A program made the translations under genes and the position numbers. 64,000 nt of DNA from Floccularia luteovirens (lineage: Eukaryota; Basidiomycota; Agaricomycetes; Agaricales; Squamanitaceae). Position 1 is the stretch's first letter. Each line of letters begins with the position of its first letter. Location: NCBI GenBank assembly GCA_009739215.1, contig VSJF01000004.1, positions 806,001 through 870,000 of the forward strand, given 5' to 3'. The notes beneath the pieces were generated by a model. That model saw nothing but the letters and a program-made list of their open reading frames with translations. It was not told the DNA's origin and searched no databases. This document shows, in pieces, positions 58,693-64,000 of this stretch.

Positions 58693-59721
58693 ATGCGCCG
58701 TCCAGGTCCTTTGCAGGAGTGGCCTCTTGAACGTTTCTTGCCACCTAACCCTAACCTCCCAAATGCAACTCCGTCCAAATCAATAAAGAGCAATAAGCGG
58801 ACATTATCACCTGCAGGTGTTCCAAACCTTTACAGTCCAGCAAAGCGTCGGATCCTTGATGAAGAAGGTATCCTTTCTCCAGAAAGGACATGCAAGAGCC
58901 CATTACACACATTGCGCGGAAGGATATCAACGCAGAGCCGATTTACGGATGTATTGGTTGGAGCGAAAAGCCCTGTGAAGAAGCTCGACTTCGGACTCCC
59001 AAAGAATCATCCCGAAAGCAATAACAATCTAGCCGTTGGCGACGTCAATCGAAACGCGCCAAAACTACGTTCATCCCCCTCCCCCTCTGTTCGAAGTCTT
59101 GCGCCTTCCCCAGAACCTAGGCGTAGAGCCACCTCAGCCTTCTCTGCGTCGGTTTCATGTACATCCTCTGATGGGGAGGATGAGGATGACTGCTCTCCTA
59201 CTCCACATTCACCTGTATCGCGTCCACCATCTGAGCCCATCCTTTTACCACGGGATCTACCCCCGCAATCAGACCCTCAATCAATGCACTACCCCGGATT
59301 TTCTGTGTTCCAAGATCCTTATATCGTTATTTTCCCCACTTTCAGTACGAGGGACGATTCAGCCGAAGTTCCCAAGGAAAATGTGCCGCCACGTCGGAAA
59401 TCGCGAAAATCGACAACGCCCGCGGTAGCCGAACAAAAACTCCAGCCATCTAGCATAGTTTCCCCAAAAAGGGAATCCGGCAAATCCAATAAAGCCAAGT
59501 CAACCCCTTCTACACCAAAGACAATCTATAAATTGGAAGACATCACTCCAACTCGTAATGGATTCGGTATTGATTATGGTCTCCGACGAATAACACGAGC
59601 GTCAGCTACCAAACTGGTGGAAGATGAAAGAAAGCACCTGCGGCGCATACTAGAAGGAGAGGTGGATAATGTAGCGATGGACGATGATGATGACGATGAC
59701 TATGGCCGAAGCCTTCAGTGA
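58693..59721 (+). CDS. Disordered protein with KEN box and many SP/TP sites, unknown function
   Basis: Single-exon gene. The frame opens at 58549, but the Met at 58693 (MRRPGPLQEWPLERFLPPNP) is preferred, since the codons before it encode an unlikely Leu/Ile-rich stretch. The protein is 342 residues, mostly disordered. It has at least a dozen Ser-Pro or Thr-Pro pairs (e.g. TLSPAGVPNLYSPAKR, GILSPERTCKSP), which are cyclin-dependent kinase sites. A KEN box sits in EVPKENVPPRRKSRK. Basic clusters (KRRILDEE, RKSRKSTTP) could serve as nuclear signals. The C-terminus has a more structured stretch (KLVEDERKHLRRILEGEVD) and an acidic run of Asp. This composition is typical of cell-cycle proteins destroyed by APC/C, but no family is recognised. 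Confidence 0.6.
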   Translation: MRRPGPLQEWPLERFLPPNPNLPNATPSKSIKSNKRTLSPAGVPNLYSPAKRRILDEEGILSPERTCKSPLHTLRGRISTQSRFTDVLVGAKSPVKKLDFGLPKNHPESNNNLAVGDVNRNAPKLRSSPSPSVRSLAPSPEPRRRATSAFSASVSCTSSDGEDEDDCSPTPHSPVSRPPSEPILLPRDLPPQSDPQSMHYPGFSVFQDPYIVIFPTFSTRDDSAEVPKENVPPRRKSRKSTTPAVAEQKLQPSSIVSPKRESGKSNKAKSTPSTPKTIYKLEDITPTRNGFGIDYGLRRITRASATKLVEDERKHLRRILEGEVDNVAMDDDDDDDYGRSLQ

Positions 59722-60098
59722 ACAGCAACCTTCTATGGTCCGTGCCCATGGTCAACATGAACGGAATGATGATCCACCACATTTACCAACTACCATTTTC
59801 TCTTATTTATCTAGCATTAAGTGAACCAAGAAAGCCCATATCTGCTTATCTTCTGGAGTTGCTCGTTTCAATATTGTTGATTGTCTGAAGTTCTTTTGAT
59901 TTATGGCTTCATTCCTTTTCTCTATTTTATTATCTAGTCAGTATCTTCAACTCGCTTATGTACCATTTGACGGAATTTTTTTGGCTCTACTCTAAGAGGT
60001 CATGTGATATGCCACGACATGCACAACAGTTAATTTGAATTTTGAAAGTGGTATTCCACTATTACTTCCAACACGGTAAACCTGTATTACCAGAACGA
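59722..60098. other. Intergenic, 377 bp
   Basis: Spacer between the KEN-box gene and LCL2, AT-rich, with no supported ORF. A TATGTA-like AT stretch precedes LCL2, but no clear TATA box was identified. Confidence 0.35.
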
Positions 60099-60508
60099 AT
60101 GTACTGGTCATTAACCTTCCTATTACTCCTTATTGGATTGGCTTCCGCCCAGTTCGAATTTTTTGAAAATATCTTTGGTCACGGGCAACAGCAACAACAA
60201 CAGCAGCAACGTTCTGCTGCGTCGCAATGGGCTGCATATTCTGACAGCGGTATGTTATGTTTGAGGATGTATGAATGAATCCTGATAGTCTGCCTCCAGT
60301 ATCATGCTCGCAATATCTTTGTCCAAGAACTCTGGACTGCGTGGACCGGCCAGTAGACTGCCCTTGTCCAAACGTAGAGGACATAAAATGTGTCATACCA
60401 GACATGGAAGGTGATGTTGAAGACGCAACAGTTCTCTGCGTGCGGGGCGAGGATGAGTGTGCAACGGTAGAAAGATTGATGAGGAAAGGAATGCCTTTCA
60501 AAAAATAA
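60099..60508 (+). CDS. LCL2: Long chronological lifespan protein Lcl2
   Basis: Small secretory-pathway protein of the Lcl2 family, whose deletion lengthens chronological lifespan in yeast; biochemical role unknown, with a link to ERAD proposed. Two exons, intron 60250-60299 (50 bp), 119 residues. The start [19 protein letters not shown] is a signal peptide. [11 protein letters not shown], a polyglutamine run (CAG/CAA repeats, about 60188-60212) and, after the splice, [18 protein letters not shown] and [17 protein letters not shown] are the conserved Cys-rich core. It ends [10 protein letters not shown]. An upstream in-frame Met at 60042 is not used because the signal peptide begins at 60099. 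Confidence 0.9.
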
Positions 60509-60662
60509 TCGCATTACCCTTGGTAACAAACTTTATCACGCCGTTGTCCAAAATATTAATTGTTTCTAGTATTTAACATGATACAGAGGATCCTAGTACT
60601 ACATCTGTTGCTTAACATTATTACATCTTCACCATAACTTAAATGTCGGCCTCGGCAGGTCT

Positions 60663-61220
60663 CTAAGTTTCTGGTTCGCCATATTTCTTCAAGGTTCGGT
60701 GTCCGACCAATGCCATTCCGCCCAATACAATCGTTTCAAACAGCGTAAGAAATAGTTGGGCCCTCTGCTCATGAATGCCCACATGCAACCCTTGATTCTG
60801 AAGCACTTTAAGATTATACTTGTATTTGCTCCCAAGGGACAAGATCGCGATGTTTATAATTGAGGCAGCGAGCCACCCCGTGAATAGCACATATGTGCAG
60901 ACAATGATGGTGGAATAATACGTTGGCATTTCTTTGGTGCGTTTGTGCTGTGCGATGAATAGCGTGCCGACATGGTATAACAGAGTGATTATCGACATGG
61001 GTAGGTTTACCCATAATGATAGATATCCAAGATCAATCATAGAAAGCATCAGGAGAGTAATTGAGGCGATGATAGATGATGATGTTACGAAATAACATAG
61101 CTGTTTGAAAGTTGGTATTTTTATGGATCTTTGGAGCTGAACAAGCAGCGGCATAATTTGAGTCCAGTGGATATGTGACCAGCACAATTTGAGCAAGCAG
61201 CATACTATGTGTCGTGCCAT
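60663..61220 (-). CDS. Four-transmembrane protein, Agaricomycete type, unknown function
   Basis: An intronless frame of 185 residues with four or more hydrophobic helices: LCYFVTSSSIIASITLLMLS, NLPMSIITLLYHVGTLFIAQ, STIIVCTYVLFTGWLAASII and LTLFETIVLGGMALVGHRTL. The C-terminus KKYGEPET is cytosolic by the positive-inside rule. Agaricomycetes have many small four-TM proteins of this sort with unknown roles. Two Mets are possible: 61220 (MARHIVCC) or 61154 (MPLLVQLQRS), the second being the likelier start. An overlapping minus frame upstream (around 61140-61260) reads MVSLTSYIDGTTHSMLLAQI and resembles the start of such proteins, so an extra 5' exon or a frameshift is possible. Confidence 0.55.
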   Translation of the reverse strand: MARHIVCCLLKLCWSHIHWTQIMPLLVQLQRSIKIPTFKQLCYFVTSSSIIASITLLMLSMIDLGYLSLWVNLPMSIITLLYHVGTLFIAQHKRTKEMPTYYSTIIVCTYVLFTGWLAASIINIAILSLGSKYKYNLKVLQNQGLHVGIHEQRAQLFLTLFETIVLGGMALVGHRTLKKYGEPET

Positions 61221-62034
61221 CTATATACGAAGTCAATGATACCATAACGATAAACCTGTGCATATTAGGAGTTTTAGAATGACTGAAAAAGTAAGTTTCA
61301 TTGTCCTGGGAGCGAGATCACCGTGACAGTTAGCAATAGCACCACTTCTGTAAACAGTCGCCTCTACTTGCTGTGCTTACCAGGACCCGGTAGTAACCAA
61401 CATCTTGCTACGTTCGTTTCTGCGCAACTTAATCCTTTAGCTTTAGGGTGCATCACACCATTCAAATAAACCATCATGAGAAAGGACCCCTTCATTATAT
61501 CAATGGAGGTTTTAATCTGTGAAGAATGAACAGACATATTACATTCTAGTAGAGTAACAGTTGCAATTCGAATGTTGATGATTCTTACTGTTAGAACCGA
61601 CTATCCCGGAACATTATACTCTGTAGACGATTTATGGGTGGGCTTGGTAGAGAATTGGGTTACGCAAGGTGTGTAGTATTGTGGAATGTGCTCCAAGCCA
61701 AGTGCTACGTGGAGCAATTTTTATACGGCTTTTCTTCAGAAATATAGGGTGTGAGATCGTGTGTTATAAGAAGAAAATTCGGACAACGTAAATCCGGCTT
61801 GCGTTCCTAGTTCTACCCCTGGAAAGTTTCGCAAAAGAGGTGGGGTTGCACTTATATGTTTATTCATTCCATATGTGAACTCAGGTGTATTTTTTAGAGA
61901 GTGACCTGCATCCCTCCTGTTTTCTGGTAAATACAAGACAAAGGACACAGCGGTTTTGTATAACAGTTTCAAATGAAATGACAAGACAATGAAGAATAGT
62001 GTTTGAAATAATACAGGATGGGTAAACGAGGTCT
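61221..62034. other. Intergenic, 814 bp, no gene recognised
   Basis: No domain-bearing frame, no tRNA and no repeat seen. Minus-strand frames near 61736-62096 run through the 3' flank of the GH128 gene and are unsupported. Confidence 0.4.
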
Positions 62035-63172
62035 CTAATTACCCAGGTAGAGGTGGCCAAGTGCTGTTGGCTGACCATTATTATCCATGAGCGCAATGGC
62101 CGGATTGAAGTTGATTATGCCAGGTAAGGCGCCTACGAACCGATATATCAATGAACGGGATACGGTGAATTTAACGGCTCATCTTACCAAATGCAAAGTA
62201 ACGCTCAATCCATGGTGCATTGTCCATAAAAGATTTCACATCCCCCATAAAGTTGAAGGCCTGATCAGTAGTAGGTTGAGTTCCACCATTGAAGTCCTAA
62301 TTCAAAAGTTAGTAGGAATCAGTACCAGAAAAACAAATGCACAAACCTCACACGCAAATTCAGTAACCCAGATGTTCATCCCAAAAGTGTTATGTACTTT
62401 TGACAGGAAATCGTTCATCTGCTGGGCGCTGGTACCGTAGTAATGGAAGGCCAAAAAATCGATCTACAGGGATTCAGCTGCCAAAACATTGCATACAGCC
62501 TATATTACGCACAGTGCAGCCCTGGCATGCCAAGAGGAAACTTTTCATCCATTGGAAGCCACGATCTGTACCTGTAGGTGCCGGAGAACCGAGTCGGAAA
62601 CCCTTCTGTTTCCATTTCTGTATGTTATTCATCCAGAATTGAGCAGCAGCTTGAGGGGACAGGTTGGATTGACTAGGATCATCGGGTCTAATATCATGAT
62701 AAATAAGGGGAAACATGGAGAGGTTCACATGGTATTTACTCATTAGGCCCTAGGAGGACCGTAGGAGGTAAATTGGGTAGCTGTTGTTCGCATTGCGCCA
62801 ATTGAGTAGGGCCCCAGAGCATGGGGACAAATTCCATCCCAGCAGCAGCAGCTGTGGACGGCGCAACACAACTCCAGGTGTAAACTCTGTAGATTAGCTA
62901 TAGTGAATGCTATAATCGAAATTGGAAGTGACAACACCTCACGTATTAGCAGTCGGGGATTCGAAGTTAAGAAGGTCATTGGCTTGCGGATCATTCCAAG
63001 CAAGACCAACTTTACCAATGGAAGTATCACGTTCGTCCTTGGCCAAGATTTCGTGGCCACTAGAATGACGAGATATATGGTGAGAACCCCCGATGGAGAG
63101 AGCTGTAACGGTGGTAGGTCCGGTGATAGCTAAAGAAGAGATTGCAAGAAGGCTGAGCAATTTTGTGGCCAT
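62035..63172 (-). CDS. Secreted glycoside hydrolase family 128 protein (Asl1-like endo-beta-1,3-glucanase)
   Basis: GH128 enzymes cut beta-1,3-glucan, the main wall polysaccharide of fungi. About seven exons, near 270 residues. Signal peptide MATKLLSLLAISSLAITGPT. Mature part: SIGKVGLAWNDPQANDLLNF, then VYTWSCVAPSTAAAAGMEFV, PMLWGPTQLAQCEQQLP and, after splicing, GPNEPDDPSQSNLSPQAAAQ carrying the acid/base Glu (NEPD). The nucleophile is in IWVTEFACE. DFNGGTQPTTDQAFNFMGDV and WIERYFAFGALPG follow, and the end is QPTALGHLYLGN with stop at 62035. Both catalytic Glu are kept. Upstream Met at 63184 (MFFT) is possible. Such enzymes remodel the wall in fruiting or autolysis; the role here is inference. 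Confidence 0.88.
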
Positions 63173-63835
63173 TGTAAAGAACAATGCATGGCTTTGACGA
63201 GTTCTAACTTTACTTATAGAGGGGCGTTTGTGAAAAGAGGTGTGGGCGGTCCTGATGGACCGAGCGAAGAATCAAAACTGAGGTTCTTACCCGGGCCCGC
63301 ACTAGTATATCAGTACCAGTATCGGTCAAAGAGTCAAAATTGAGATTCATACTACATGTACAATGTACATATAGAACGTCTGATGCATTTTGTATATATG
63401 ATATCGGAGGAACTGTCACATCAAAAGTGCATGTGACATCCCATTTTGGAACTGATAGCCTTCACCACTATTTCGACGTTCATATTCAGGACTGTCTCAG
63501 AAAAGATCTAATGTATGCCTTTGGAGATGTAGATGAGGAGGTCATATACGAGATTCCAATGGACCTTCGAGCAGCAAGGCGACGACATAAATTTTTTTAT
63601 CAATTGACAAGTTGTTCACATTCGCAACTACCGCATTTTAAACCACCCAAACCTAAACAGCACGCACAAAGCTTATGTCAACGTGTTGATATGTGTGAAT
63701 ATAGAACCCCATACATAGATCACGTCAATATATATATATAAGTATCGCGCGGCACACGAAGACATATATATACTGGACATTGAGCTCTTCGCGTATTTTA
63801 ATAACATAGCATAGATAATAAGTGAATTCCTTGGT
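63173..63835. other. Intergenic with imperfect direct repeat and AT microsatellite
   Basis: The 5' side of the GH128 gene. It holds an imperfect 25-bp direct repeat (63265-63290 and 63328-63352) and an (AT)n run at about 63728-63740, followed by another short TATATATA at about 63766-63774. A 133-codon plus frame at 63340-63741 has no family and no splice signals and is not called. Confidence 0.35.
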
Positions 63836-63930
63836 TCACAGCTTCATCTTAATGGTAATGGCAAATCTGAAGTCCCGCCAAAACTCGATATCATACTCTT
63901 CACCTTTGATGAACTTCCCACCGCCATAAG
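63836..63930 (-). CDS. Possible 3'-terminal exon of a gene cut by the window edge
   Basis: On the minus strand an acceptor AAAAG at 63931-63935 could begin an exon coding YGGGKFIKGEEYDIEFWRDF and then RFAITIKMKL before the stop at 63838-63836. The sequence looks protein-like (charged, aromatic) but I cannot name it. A second reading frame through the same bases ends GGTSDLPLPLR. The upstream part lies beyond 64000, so neither frame can be proven here. Confidence 0.3.
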
Positions 63931-64000
63931 CTTTTGATATGGGCAGATTCCCATTGCGACGATCACGTTATGACATCTGTGTCAACATGAGCATGCGGGG

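Noticed and set aside
63340..63741. 133-codon plus frame
   Set aside because: No family, ends in an AT microsatellite and has no start context.

Overview
The window is a stretch of nuclear genome from a basidiomycete fungus, most likely an Agaricomycete. Nearly every gene is broken by many short introns (about 45-65 bp) with GT...AG borders, intergenic gaps are mostly 100-800 bp, and genes lie on both strands with no operon logic. The proteins are fungal housekeeping orthologues plus basidiomycete-style cell-wall and membrane proteins. I saw no transposon, rRNA, convincing tRNA or CRISPR array. Exon borders were inferred by eye from splice consensus, reading frame and protein family continuity, so they are models, not transcripts.

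Layout. 0.4-11.3 kb: GRR1 F-box/LRR protein (-), an unknown protein (+), the divergent spliceosome pair LSM3 (-) / U1-C (+), VTC1 (+), SWC4/DMAP1 (-) and an AAA ATPase (+). 11.6-22.0 kb: GLN4 glutaminyl-tRNA synthetase (+), then two alpha-tubulin genes (- and +) flanking CFT2/CPSF100 (+). 22.3-28.6 kb: a HAD phosphatase (-), exocyst SEC15 (+), ARF1 (-) and a dual-specificity-phosphatase-like protein (-) whose catalytic Cys is Ser. 29.4-37.3 kb: a small basic protein, a DUF3245-like nuclear protein (-), Gemin2/SIP1 (+), a KRE9-like GPI protein (+) and a two-domain chromate transporter (-). 37.8-43.8 kb: quinolinate phosphoribosyltransferase (+) facing an ACMSD-like amidohydrolase (-), a Ser/Thr-rich membrane protein (+) and a mitochondrial enoyl-CoA hydratase (+). 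43.8-58.5 kb: exocyst SEC10 (-), then a ribosome-biogenesis block of RIX1 (+), RRN11 (-), an FGDF-motif protein (+) and RPA190, the largest subunit of RNA polymerase I (+). 58.7-64 kb: a KEN-box protein (+), LCL2 (+), a four-TM protein (-), a GH128 glucanase (-) and a possible gene end at the window edge (-).

How genes relate. Several functional themes recur: snRNP biology (LSM3, U1-C, Gemin2), secretion (SEC15, SEC10, ARF1), Pol I transcription and ribosome assembly (RIX1, RRN11, RPA190), microtubules (two alpha-tubulins) and the kynurenine/NAD branch point (QPT plus ACMSD-like enzyme). I did not find a clear undescribed system. The best leads are the Cys-to-Ser phosphatase, the splitting of the Pol I catalytic motif over tiny exons, the QPT/ACMSD pairing, and the shared palindromic stop codon between RIX1 and RRN11.
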